Of a stretch of DNA of 9,378 bases, positions 1-6,696 are shown piece after piece. Made by a program: the position numbers and the translations under genes. This stretch comes from Spirochaetota bacterium (GTDB lineage: Bacteria > Spirochaetota > JAGLSM01): contig JAGLSM010000046.1 of NCBI GenBank assembly GCA_023135745.1, positions 1 through 9,378 on the forward strand. Reading direction: 5' to 3'. Position 1 is the first letter of the stretch. Each line of letters begins with the position of its first letter. The notes under the pieces are model-generated. The model was not told the DNA's origin and ran no database searches. It saw only the letters and a program-made list of their open reading frames with translations.

Positions 1-45
1 GGGTTCAAAATATTGAACCCCAACTATGGGATCAATCCCAACACA
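1..45. repeat. 45-bp direct repeat, left copy, starting with a hairpin
   Basis: This stretch recurs at 1284-1328 with one difference in 45 bases (C at 37, T in the other copy). It opens with an 8-bp stem, GGGTTCAA at 1-8 and TTGAACCC at 13-20, around an AATA loop. A second small stem-loop lies at 27-40 (TGGGAT/ATCCCA). The single base change between copies turns a G-C pair of this second stem into G-T, so a G-U wobble would still be possible in RNA. The repeat begins at base 1, so whatever precedes it cannot be seen. An assembly break at a repeat would look like this. Confidence 0.9.
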
Positions 46-99
46 AATCAACGTTCCATCCTACCCTGCACCTCCGACCCCAATAAACACCCTATCCAC

Positions 100-134
100 A
101 ATCCCGCTAATCCCAAAATCCTGTAAATCCCGGT
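100..134 (+). repeat. Four-unit degenerate 9-mer tandem array
   Basis: Four consecutive units follow the pattern AATCCYGYT: AATCCCGCT, AATCCCAA (one base short), AATCCTGTA and AATCCCGGT. They lie in a strongly C-rich, G-poor stretch (about 46-140) between the left direct repeat and the epimerase gene. I see no gene in 46-190. The array's function is unknown. Confidence 0.7.
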
Positions 135-202
135 CCGTTATCATTTACTTCAACACGTACATTATATAAATTTACTGCAATTATAAATAAGAGGTTAAAA
201 AC

Positions 203-1174
203 ATGCAGACAATTCTCCTGACCGGAGCCGCGGGCTTTATTGGGTCCAAAACAACCAAACTGCTTCTAAAAAATAACTGCCGTGTTGTAGGCTTGGACAA
301 CCTCAACGATTACTACGATGTACGCCTTAAAAAGTTCCGTATAAACGAGCTTTCACAAAATGACGGATTTTCGTTCATCAAAACCGATATCGAAGATTCT
401 GCCTCACTAAATAAAATTTTCAAAGACAATGATTTTGAAGCGATTATTCATCTTGGAGCGAGAGCCGGTGTCCGCTACAGTCTTGAGAACCCCACTGTAT
501 ACTTTACAACCAACACAATGGGAACACTCAATATACTTGAAGCTATGAGACACAATAACGTCAAAAAACTTGTCATGGCCTCCACATCATCCCTTTACGC
601 GGGACTGCCAATGCCTTTTACAGAATCATCGCGGGTTGACACACCAATTTCCCCATACGCCGCGTCAAAAAAGGCGGCTGAGGTTCTTACATACACCTAT
701 CATAACTTATTCGATATTGACGTTTCAATCCTCCGCTATTTTACGGTCTACGGCCCCTCGGGCAGACCCGACATGGCAATCCTGCGTTTCATTAAAAAAA
801 TTGATGAAGGTAACCCGATCATTGTTTTTGGAGACGGCACTCAAAGCAGAGATTTTACATATATTAATGACATTGCCGACGGCACAATTAAAGCCTTAAA
901 ACCCCTTGGCTACGAAATAATTAATTTAGGCGGCGGAAATAACCCTGTTGAACTCAACGAAGTTATTAAAACAATAGAAAACCTTCTCGGGAAAAAAGCC
1001 GTAATCGATGAGAAACCATTCCAGGCAGTCGATATGAAATCCACATGGGCGGATATATCCAAGGCAAAAAAGCTGCTTGACTGGCAACCTGTTATCGATT
1101 TAAATGACGGGTTGGAAAATACTGTCAAATGGTATTTGGAAAATAAGGATTGGCTTAAAGATTTGGTTTTTTGA
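203..1174 (+). CDS. NAD-dependent epimerase, UDP-glucuronate 4-epimerase-like
   Basis: This is an extended short-chain dehydrogenase/reductase of 323 residues, a normal length for sugar-nucleotide epimerases. The NAD-binding glycine motif TGAAGFIG is at residues 7-14. The catalytic Ser/Thr region is STSS at 127-130 and the Tyr-x-x-x-Lys pair is Y152/K156 in SPYAASKK. DNLNDYYDVRLK (32-43), VRYSLENP (90-97), YGPSGRPDMA (183-192) and SRDFTYINDI (215-224) are typical of the UDP-glucuronate 4-epimerase branch, which makes UDP-galacturonate for surface polysaccharides. The exact substrate is inferred from these motifs. The start is supported by GAGG at 191-194, 8 nt before ATG. The gene stands alone between two copies of a 45-bp repeat and shares its general theme with the sugar genes at the right end. 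Confidence 0.92.
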   Translation: MQTILLTGAAGFIGSKTTKLLLKNNCRVVGLDNLNDYYDVRLKKFRINELSQNDGFSFIKTDIEDSASLNKIFKDNDFEAIIHLGARAGVRYSLENPTVYFTTNTMGTLNILEAMRHNNVKKLVMASTSSLYAGLPMPFTESSRVDTPISPYAASKKAAEVLTYTYHNLFDIDVSILRYFTVYGPSGRPDMAILRFIKKIDEGNPIIVFGDGTQSRDFTYINDIADGTIKALKPLGYEIINLGGGNNPVELNEVIKTIENLLGKKAVIDEKPFQAVDMKSTWADISKAKKLLDWQPVIDLNDGLENTVKWYLENKDWLKDLVF

Positions 1175-1250
1175 AAAAATACGTATAAAATTTCTCCGTG
1201 CGATTAAGCTTTTTTTGACACAGATAAGATCGTTTATTTTTTTGTTTCGT

Positions 1251-1274
1251 AAGGGCACAATATTTTGTGCCCTT
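1251..1274. repeat. Perfect 10-bp-stem hairpin next to the right direct repeat
   Basis: AAGGGCACAA at 1251-1260 pairs perfectly with TTGTGCCCTT at 1265-1274 around a TATT loop. It sits 76 nt after the epimerase stop and 9 nt before the right copy of the 45-bp repeat. No T-run follows the stem on either strand, so it is not a standard intrinsic terminator, although it could still stabilise the mRNA 3' end. Its central sequence matches the reverse complement of the neighbouring hairpin at 1284-1303, with paired stem changes. The pair therefore resembles inverted REP-like units. Confidence 0.85.
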
Positions 1275-1283
1275 AATCAAAAA

Positions 1284-1328
1284 GGGTTCAAAATATTGAA
1301 CCCCAACTATGGGATCAATTCCAACACA
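1284..1328. repeat. 45-bp direct repeat, right copy
   Basis: This copy matches positions 1-45 at 44 of 45 bases in the same orientation. The lead hairpin is GGGTTCAA (1284-1291), loop AATA, then TTGAACCC (1296-1303). A weaker stem follows at 1310-1323. The two copies bracket the epimerase gene, with repeat starts 1283 bp apart. The rest of the gap, 1329-1410, holds no further gene that I can support. Confidence 0.9.
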
Positions 1329-1422
1329 TTATCACCTATTCTGAAAAAATATTAAAAAAATCATGTCCCCTTTTCCAAGTTTAAGCGTATTAGATAGTAG
1401 AACTTAAAGAAAGGGCGTTATT

Positions 1423-1737
1423 ATGAAATGCACATTCCTTCCTCATTGTCTGATCGCGGCTATTATATTGATAATGAGCGCTATTTTTTTTGTTAAGACA
1501 TTCAATATGTCTCCGCTATACGCGAAACCGGCTAAATCTATGGAGTTTTATTCATCCGCCAATTTTAACAGTAAAAGCGCAGCTTATTTTAAAGATAAAA
1601 TTTTTCTTAAAAACGGGATTTCAGTTACGTGCAGGATCCTGATGCAAAAAGAAAAATATCTTGTTATTTATGTACCGTGGGGGATTACAATGCTTCCAAA
1701 ATCACATATCCTTGAAATAAAAACGATTAATAATTAA
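1423..1737 (+). CDS. Small exported or membrane-anchored protein with a 'D-x-I-x-L-K-N-G' beta-domain
   Basis: The protein has 104 residues and belongs to no family I can name. A hydrophobic segment at residues 9-24 follows a short basic start, consistent with a signal anchor or uncleaved signal peptide; an ALYAK-like processing site near residues 30-35 is possible. After a Ser/Asn-rich linker, residues 58-102 form a compact beta-rich domain beginning DKIFLKNG. The domain aligns without gaps to the C-terminus of the anti-sigma protein and to the N-terminus of the barrel two and three genes downstream. The domain's expected glycine after the first strand is replaced by Cys (VTCRI, C70). The start is supported by AAGGG at 1411-1415, 7 nt upstream. 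It is the first gene of the six-gene block, 65 bp before the sigma factor. A role as a soluble or anchored partner of the signalling proteins is inference. Confidence 0.8.
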   Translation: MKCTFLPHCLIAAIILIMSAIFFVKTFNMSPLYAKPAKSMEFYSSANFNSKSAAYFKDKIFLKNGISVTCRILMQKEKYLVIYVPWGITMLPKSHILEIKTINN

Positions 1738-1802
1738 GGGGGTAAAATCATAACTGTCTATTTTTATACACCCAGTAGGAACCTCATCTTCCTGAGAAAT
1801 TT

Positions 1803-2477
1803 ATGGTCATATTTGAAAAAAAATGCTATCCTATCCTCATCATGCTTATGCTTTTTGCATTTTTCATAATTGAAGAAAATGACGGTTCATCCACTCACAA
1901 GGAAGAATACCTCCTTGCTGTTGAGCTGGCTAAGGGAACCAAACAGGCTTACGAAACAATTTACAATAAATACCGGGATTCCCTTTACCTGTTTGTCTAC
2001 AGACAATTTTATGATGAAGAACAGGCCATGGACATAGTTCAGGAAACATTCACACGCCTATACGCAAGCCGGGATAAAATAAAACCGGATAAGGGCATAA
2101 AAAGCTACATCTTTACAATTGCCATCAACCAGTGCCACAGTCATAAACGAAAGAAAGACTATAAGAAAATAGACTCTATCCATAAAATGGAAGAAGACAG
2201 AGGTGTATTCATAAAAGATAAAAGTCATAGTCCCGAAAAACGTTCAATTCTCAATGAGATGGAAGATTTTCTCTTACGAACTCTCAACGGCCTTCCTGAA
2301 AAACAGAAAAACATAATCCTCATGAAAAAAACATCAAATATGACATATGATGAAATAGGCTCCTCAATGGGTTTTTCAAAACGTCATGTCAAACGCCTCG
2401 CAAATATGGCAATAACAGAAATTACTGAGGCATTTAATAAAGCAGGATACACAAATGACGGGAGGTTTACTTTATGA
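1803..2477 (+). CDS. ECF-family RNA polymerase sigma factor with a hydrophobic N-terminal extension
   Basis: This sigma-70 family protein of 224 residues redirects RNA polymerase to alternative promoters. Region 2 spans about 48-115 (AYETIYNKYRDSLY; DIVQETFTRLY at 78-88; IFTIAINQC). Region 4 spans about 150-208, with LPEKQKNIILMKK and the helix-turn-helix MTYDEIGSSMGFSKRHVKRL ending near 199. A charged linker joins them, as in group 4 sigma factors. Residues 9-23 (YPILIMLMLFAFFII) are strongly hydrophobic, which is unusual. The reading frame is closed by TAG at 1776-1778. The only other in-frame ATGs near the start are codons 14 and 16, so part of this segment remains whichever start is used. 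The RBS is weak (GAG at 1794-1796). The gene overlaps its FecR-type partner by 4 nt, the usual sigma/anti-sigma arrangement. Confidence 0.92.
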   Translation: MVIFEKKCYPILIMLMLFAFFIIEENDGSSTHKEEYLLAVELAKGTKQAYETIYNKYRDSLYLFVYRQFYDEEQAMDIVQETFTRLYASRDKIKPDKGIKSYIFTIAINQCHSHKRKKDYKKIDSIHKMEEDRGVFIKDKSHSPEKRSILNEMEDFLLRTLNGLPEKQKNIILMKKTSNMTYDEIGSSMGFSKRHVKRLANMAITEITEAFNKAGYTNDGRFTL

Positions 2478-3526
2478 AGAAACTAACCCTTCAACAACAG
2501 CTCAAAATCCAGCTTGATCTATTACCTGAAGAACAAACACATCAATTAAAAAAGACTATTGAAAAAAGTGAGGATGACTCAAATATAGCTTCGATGATCG
2601 GCAATACATTATCTTCAAAAAACATACAAACTCCATTCAAAAAAAATGACTTTGAACAAATGTGGCAGAATATGAAGTCTTCACACGAAGAAACAAGAAT
2701 CCTGCCGTTTAAAAAACCTTACAAACCCCGGTTGAAGTACATGAGTCTTACCGCGGCGGCTGTGGTTTTTCTCGGAGTATTTACACTTATATTCAGGATA
2801 TTCCATTCTCCGGAACAAAGGCAAATTACCTTTACCTTATTAAAAGGTGAGGCATCCATTGTCTCGAAAACTGTTTCTTCTCATTACCAAAAAACCTTTG
2901 TGAAAAATAAACCGATTATGATTCATCCGGGAACTATTTTAAAAGCCGGAAAAAATTCGTTGATAACAGCCGAACTCTTTAAAAAAGAACATCTTGAATT
3001 TTCAGGTCCGGGATCTCTGAGTATAATTGAAAACTTTGAAACAAAAGGAAAATTAAAACAGCTCTGGAATCTGCAAAGAGGAAGAATAGACGTTTCAATA
3101 AACAAAAACCAATATTCAGCATTTAACATTGATACACCGCATGCCCATATAAGCGTCATCGGCACATTATTCACTGTGACAGTAATTAATCAAAAAACAA
3201 CAGTAAGAGTCACCCGAGGCATCGTAAAAGTTACTCTGGTTAAAAAAAGATCAGAATCAGCAGTACTTAATAATTACAGTTCAGCCTATCTATATTCTGA
3301 CAGAATAATTATAAATAAACAAGCGGATGATAGTTCAATCAATAAATCTTCAATCAATAAAAAAATCCACCCCAAATTCAGTGATAGAATCTATTTAAAA
3401 AGCGGGATGGTTGTTACAGGTAAAATCCGGTCTCAAAGCGGCGGATTCCTTATTGTTAAGACAAGATCAGGTATTCTTACAATTTCAAAGTCTAAAGTTA
3501 AAAAAGTTCTTGTAATAAAAAGATAA
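2474..3526 (+). CDS. FecR-type anti-sigma factor with an extra C-terminal beta-domain
   Basis: The protein has 350 residues. A cytoplasmic N-terminus (1-87) presumably binds the sigma factor. One membrane helix lies at about 89-110. The periplasmic FecR domain (about 118-256) carries the family signature FNIDTPHAHISVIGTLFTV (217-235) followed by RVTRGIVKV (245-253). A linker with a repeated SSINK pair (287-296) leads to a 45-residue domain at 304-348 that starts DRIYLKSG and matches domains in the proteins at 1423 and 3660. FecR proteins relay a periplasmic signal and control the sigma factor through the membrane. The start ATG overlaps the sigma stop (ATGA) and has GGAGG at 2461-2465, 8 nt upstream. 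The C-terminal domain is not part of the usual FecR architecture that I know. The assignment rests on the FecR signature, the topology and the sigma neighbour. Confidence 0.88.
   Translation: MKKLTLQQQLKIQLDLLPEEQTHQLKKTIEKSEDDSNIASMIGNTLSSKNIQTPFKKNDFEQMWQNMKSSHEETRILPFKKPYKPRLKYMSLTAAAVVFLGVFTLIFRIFHSPEQRQITFTLLKGEASIVSKTVSSHYQKTFVKNKPIMIHPGTILKAGKNSLITAELFKKEHLEFSGPGSLSIIENFETKGKLKQLWNLQRGRIDVSINKNQYSAFNIDTPHAHISVIGTLFTVTVINQKTTVRVTRGIVKVTLVKKRSESAVLNNYSSAYLYSDRIIINKQADDSSINKSSINKKIHPKFSDRIYLKSGMVVTGKIRSQSGGFLIVKTRSGILTISKSKVKKVLVIKR
3334..3361 (+). repeat. In-frame 13-bp direct repeat in the FecR linker
   Basis: TTCAATCAATAAA occurs at 3334-3346 and again at 3349-3361, a 15-nt period. 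It encodes SSINK twice in the linker between the FecR domain and the C-terminal beta-domain. The in-frame period could let the linker change length by slippage. Confidence 0.75.
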
Positions 3527-3593
3527 TAAAATTAGAATGCCATATCTTAATAAATTCGATTTGCAATTACCATGAGTAATAATAGTGTTAATT

Positions 3594-3619
3594 TCCTCTA
3601 AAATTAATTTTTCAGAGGA
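3594..3619 (+). other. AT-rich stem-loop in the FecR-barrel gap
   Basis: TCCTCT (3594-3599) pairs with AGAGGA (3614-3619). An inner AAAAT/ATTTT stem (3600-3604 and 3607-3611) is separated from it by a 2-nt bulge. No T-run follows, so it is not a convincing intrinsic terminator. Its position in the 133-bp gap before the barrel gene would fit a processing or attenuation site, but this is only a possibility. Confidence 0.4.
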
Positions 3620-3659
3620 TCAATAAACCACACTTTTAACTTAAAATTGAGGTCATAAC

Positions 3660-4673
3660 ATGAAAAGAATACTTATCCTTCTTGCCGTATTTTTCCTTAC
3701 AGCAGGTTCTCTTCTTTCCGACAGTATCTATTTAAAAAACGGTGATTTTATTAAGGGCAAGGTAATCAGTCAGGACGACAGAAAAATGACTATTAAAACC
3801 GATGCCGGGATTATGGACATTCTTAAAAAAGACATTAAGAATTTCCAGTATGAAAGCGCAGAATCATCAAAGAATTTTCAGCTTCCTGAGAAATCATTCC
3901 TCCGATTGGAAGGCGGGTTTACATTCCCTACATACTCAAGTCTCAATACAGGAATTAAAGGAGAAGAATCGGGAATAAAAACAGCCTATTCTCCTGATGC
4001 TGATGATCTGGTTTTTAAAAACCTCAATTTTGAATCCCATTTATTTTTTAAAGCCGGGACACGACTACTTTCCGGTTCTATCGGCAGAAGACTAATGTTT
4101 TTTTTGAACGCGGGATACGCGAAAGCTTCATCATTAAATACCGTAAGATTTACAGACAGTATTCTTCAGTATGATTACAGCGTTACAATCTTTCCGATAG
4201 AATTAGGCGCTGAAATTTCTTTCGCTACCTTGCAAATTTTCAACAAAAACCTCGATCTGTCCATTGGCCTCGGATTCGGAACATACATTGCGTCAATGGT
4301 TTTAGACTTCAGAGGCAGCTCCTCTTCCTCCGACCTTTACAGATTCCCTTCAAAGTATTCCGGGATAGGATTTGGATTCACTGCTACTTTTTCCGCACAT
4401 TACAGATTTACTGATAATTTCGGAGTTGTGCTTACGGGCTACTACCGTATGGCGTCTATAAACAAACTCCAGGGCAACATTATCCAGTCTGACGGGTTTA
4501 CAAGTAAGGAAACCTTGTATATTGATGGAGGTAATTTTGCCTCATCCTCTTCACCGGTCACCGGAGCCTCGGCGGCAACTGTGGATCTTTCGGGACCCGG
4601 TGTATTTCTCGGAATACAATGGTCTTTCGGTGAGAAGCGCTTAACCGATATTCCCAGAGGTTTTTACCGATGA
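3660..4673 (+). CDS. Outer-membrane beta-barrel protein with an N-terminal periplasmic 'D-x-I-x-L-K-N-G' domain
   Basis: The protein has 337 residues. A clear signal peptide (MKRILILLAVFFLTAGSLLS) is followed at once by a 45-residue beta-domain at about 21-65 (DSIYLKNGDFIKGK). This domain is shared with the anti-sigma C-terminus and the small protein at 1423. Residues about 80-329 alternate short amphipathic strands with Gly/Ser turns (for example FLRLEGGFTFPTY, LSIGLGFGTYIASMVLDF, GIGFGFTATFSAHYRF, VFLGIQWSF), typical of an outer-membrane barrel. Unlike most barrels it does not end on the terminal aromatic strand, because about 12 residues follow WSF. There is no plug domain or TonB box, so it is not a FecA-type receptor. 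GAGG at 3649-3652 supports the start. The stop overlaps the next gene's ATG by 4 nt. A sensor or output role in the sigma circuit is inference. Confidence 0.82.
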   Translation: MKRILILLAVFFLTAGSLLSDSIYLKNGDFIKGKVISQDDRKMTIKTDAGIMDILKKDIKNFQYESAESSKNFQLPEKSFLRLEGGFTFPTYSSLNTGIKGEESGIKTAYSPDADDLVFKNLNFESHLFFKAGTRLLSGSIGRRLMFFLNAGYAKASSLNTVRFTDSILQYDYSVTIFPIELGAEISFATLQIFNKNLDLSIGLGFGTYIASMVLDFRGSSSSSDLYRFPSKYSGIGFGFTATFSAHYRFTDNFGVVLTGYYRMASINKLQGNIIQSDGFTSKETLYIDGGNFASSSSPVTGASAATVDLSGPGVFLGIQWSFGEKRLTDIPRGFYR

Positions 4674-5455
4674 TAAAATCTTTATTAGCTTATTTATGTG
4701 TGGCGATATTCCTTCATTCTACTTCAATATCAGCTGTTCAGTTTGTTTTTAAAGATAAAAATAACATTCCTCTTTTTGAAGAAACAACTATCAACCTTAC
4801 GCTTTTTAAAAACGGGAAGCAGCAGGAGACCCCGACTGTAAAAACAATTTTATACCTGAATCAAACCGGCAAAAACAAGGATTTTTTCAAATACAGCGGT
4901 AAACTTTTTTATCTGACATCAGACTATAATAAAAAGGGAATTTTTCAGAAGGAAAAATTCAGCGGAAAATCATCAAGGCAAATAAGATTCATGAGAAACC
5001 GGCAGGGTAAATCCATAGTAATTCAAGGCAAGGCATTTATTCCCAGAACAAGTTTTCCATCTTTTGTAAATGCTAACCTCAATCCCGGCAGTACCTGGAC
5101 CGGTAAATCAAAAGAATGTATTAACCTTAAAACTGTTGGAATAGAAGGTTTGCTCGAAATTCCTGTCATGATCAAATATACCTACACGGGACAAACTTGG
5201 TCGCAAGGAAAAAACCTTTCAATCATCAAATACTCTTACAGTATTTTTAAAAAGAAAATAAAAAAACTCCCCATTTTGCTTACTCTTTCAGCCCAAATCA
5301 GGGGGACAATTTTTTGGGATAATACTAAAGGAATGCAGCATAAGGCAAATGAAAATTTTACCTTTGCATTCTTCTTTACCGGAAACCGATCGCTTGTCGT
5401 TAAAGGGATTTCCAATAAAAAAAACTACCAACAAATGCCGTTAAGTAAAAATTAG
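4670..5455 (+). CDS. Secreted protein of unknown function, paralogue of the next protein's N-terminal domain
   Basis: The protein has 261 residues, with an N-terminal signal peptide probably cleaved after SISA (residue 22). The mature part is beta-rich and I cannot assign it to a named family. It is clearly related to the N-terminal 240 residues of the OmpA-domain protein that follows. Paired landmarks are FVFKDKNN/FVFKFNIK, EETTI, NGKQQETPTVKT/NGKRLFWPRVKT, ETW-like TWTG/TWTA, and near the end GTIFWDNTKGM/GIILWDKKIGM. The protein ends where the paralogue's OmpA module begins, so it is the domain without a cell-wall anchor. The start overlaps the barrel gene stop (ATGA), with AGAGG at 4656-4660. 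Tight coupling to the barrel gene suggests co-translation. Confidence 0.8.
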   Translation: MIKSLLAYLCVAIFLHSTSISAVQFVFKDKNNIPLFEETTINLTLFKNGKQQETPTVKTILYLNQTGKNKDFFKYSGKLFYLTSDYNKKGIFQKEKFSGKSSRQIRFMRNRQGKSIVIQGKAFIPRTSFPSFVNANLNPGSTWTGKSKECINLKTVGIEGLLEIPVMIKYTYTGQTWSQGKNLSIIKYSYSIFKKKIKKLPILLTLSAQIRGTIFWDNTKGMQHKANENFTFAFFFTGNRSLVVKGISNKKNYQQMPLSKN

Positions 5456-5464
5456 GAGTCAGGA

Positions 5465-6655
5465 ATGCGTAAATTACTCTTATTATCTTTGTTGATTTTG
5501 GCTCTCTCATCCGAATTGTACCCTTTTGTCTTTAAATTCAATATTAAGGAAAAACTCCCTTATAACGAAGAAACAACAATTATCCAGCAAATATACAAAA
5601 ACGGGAAACGCCTTTTCTGGCCCAGAGTTAAAACAGTTCTAAACGCGAAAATTGATTCAATAGTGAAGAAAGAAATTAATTACACAGGGAGTATAAGATA
5701 CTTCAAAGAAACCAGTGAATCCGCGTATGAATATAAAGCAAACAGAAACATAGAATTTTCAAGAAACGTCTATGGAAAAATTAAAGCCTATTCAGGTCAT
5801 ACATATATTTCAAGACGAGGACTGCCTTTATTTATTAATAATAATATCCGTAAAAATGAAACATGGACTGCTAACTCTGTTGATTTAATCAATTTAAGAC
5901 CGCTTGACAGACCCGGAAAAATCACTATTCCTTCTTCAGTAAAATACAAATACATAAATGATGTAAACCAGGACGGTTCAATCCTTGCTAAAATTTCTTA
6001 TTCCTATAAGACCTCAGGGCTGTTCTGGATAAACAAAGACTATTCCGGTTATCAGAACCTGGTCCGTGTTGAAGCAAGGGTTTCAGGCATTATTCTCTGG
6101 GATAAAAAAATCGGGATGCCTTATAAATATGACGAACAGTTTAACTATCATCTGTTGTTTGCCGACGGGCAGACAATTCTGAATAAAGGCAGAGCATTAA
6201 AGATTTTTCAAGTATTCACAAAGCAATACAGGGAAAAAGAAAAGCTCCTTGAAAACATACGAAAGCACCTCGGTGGAAAACATAATCTTAAAGTGACAAA
6301 GCGCGGTGTTGTACTGAACCTTGGGAGAATACTATTTGATACAGGGAAATCCATTATTAGACTAAACGCGATAAAGCACCTGATAAAAGTTGCTAAATTC
6401 CTTAATAAACATAAAAACATAAATATTCATATTGACGGACACACTGACAATGTTGGAGGATACCACCTTAATATGCGTCTTTCCAGAAGACGCGCGCAAT
6501 CTGTCTACAAATTCTTTGTTTTGCAGGCTGAACTAAAAAGGTTAAAAACCACTTTCAAAGGATGGGGACCTGCTCGACCAATCGCTGATAATAGTTCAAA
6601 GGAAGGGCGTCAGAAAAACAGACGTGTCGAAATCACTTTTTTATTAAAGCCCTGA
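5465..6655 (+). CDS. OmpA-family protein with a duplicated N-terminal beta-domain
   Basis: The protein has 396 residues. A signal peptide (about 1-20) is followed by a beta-rich domain (about 20-240) paralogous to the upstream protein. After a charged linker (about 245-278) comes a C-terminal OmpA/MotB peptidoglycan-binding domain (about 279-393). OmpA landmarks are ILFDTGKSIIRL, IDGHTDNVGG (323-332), LSRRRAQSV (339-347) and EGRQKNRRVEI (380-390). D328 and R343 occupy the positions that bind the diaminopimelate side chain in E. coli OmpA (D271 and R286). The protein is therefore expected to hold the periplasmic domain against the cell wall. AGGAG at 5454-5458, 6 nt upstream, supports the start; the gap from the previous gene is 9 nt. 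It is the last gene of the block and converges on the CBS gene after a 41-bp gap with no clear terminator. Confidence 0.9.
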   Translation: MRKLLLLSLLILALSSELYPFVFKFNIKEKLPYNEETTIIQQIYKNGKRLFWPRVKTVLNAKIDSIVKKEINYTGSIRYFKETSESAYEYKANRNIEFSRNVYGKIKAYSGHTYISRRGLPLFINNNIRKNETWTANSVDLINLRPLDRPGKITIPSSVKYKYINDVNQDGSILAKISYSYKTSGLFWINKDYSGYQNLVRVEARVSGIILWDKKIGMPYKYDEQFNYHLLFADGQTILNKGRALKIFQVFTKQYREKEKLLENIRKHLGGKHNLKVTKRGVVLNLGRILFDTGKSIIRLNAIKHLIKVAKFLNKHKNINIHIDGHTDNVGGYHLNMRLSRRRAQSVYKFFVLQAELKRLKTTFKGWGPARPIADNSSKEGRQKNRRVEITFLLKP

Positions 6656-6696
6656 CAAATCATGCATTATTAACTTACTGAATAGAAAAAGAAAAC

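Noticed and set aside
144..172. Promoter before the epimerase (TTTACT and TATAAA-like strings)
   Set aside because: Either the spacing or the -10 match is poor, so I do not list it as a feature.
1251..1274. Intrinsic terminator for the epimerase gene
   Set aside because: The stem is strong, but no T-run follows it on either strand, and it belongs to a hairpin pair repeated beside it.
1..1328. Integron cassette with attC sites
   Set aside because: CCAAC and TTGGAA strings occur, but no proper RYYYAAC/GTTRRRY pair is placed correctly, and no integrase is in the window.
1104..1355. Open frame across the epimerase end and the hairpins
   Set aside because: It is in another frame of the epimerase, lacks a ribosome binding site and runs through the repeat; it is a shadow.
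1778..1808. ECF-type autoregulatory promoter before the sigma gene (GGAAC at 1778-1782)
   Set aside because: No fitting -10 lies 15-17 nt downstream, and a transcript from it would begin inside the predicted coding region.
3561..3588. Sigma-70 promoter before the barrel gene (TTGCAA then TAGTGT)
   Set aside because: The -10 is poor and the spacing is 16 nt; not separable from chance in AT-rich DNA.
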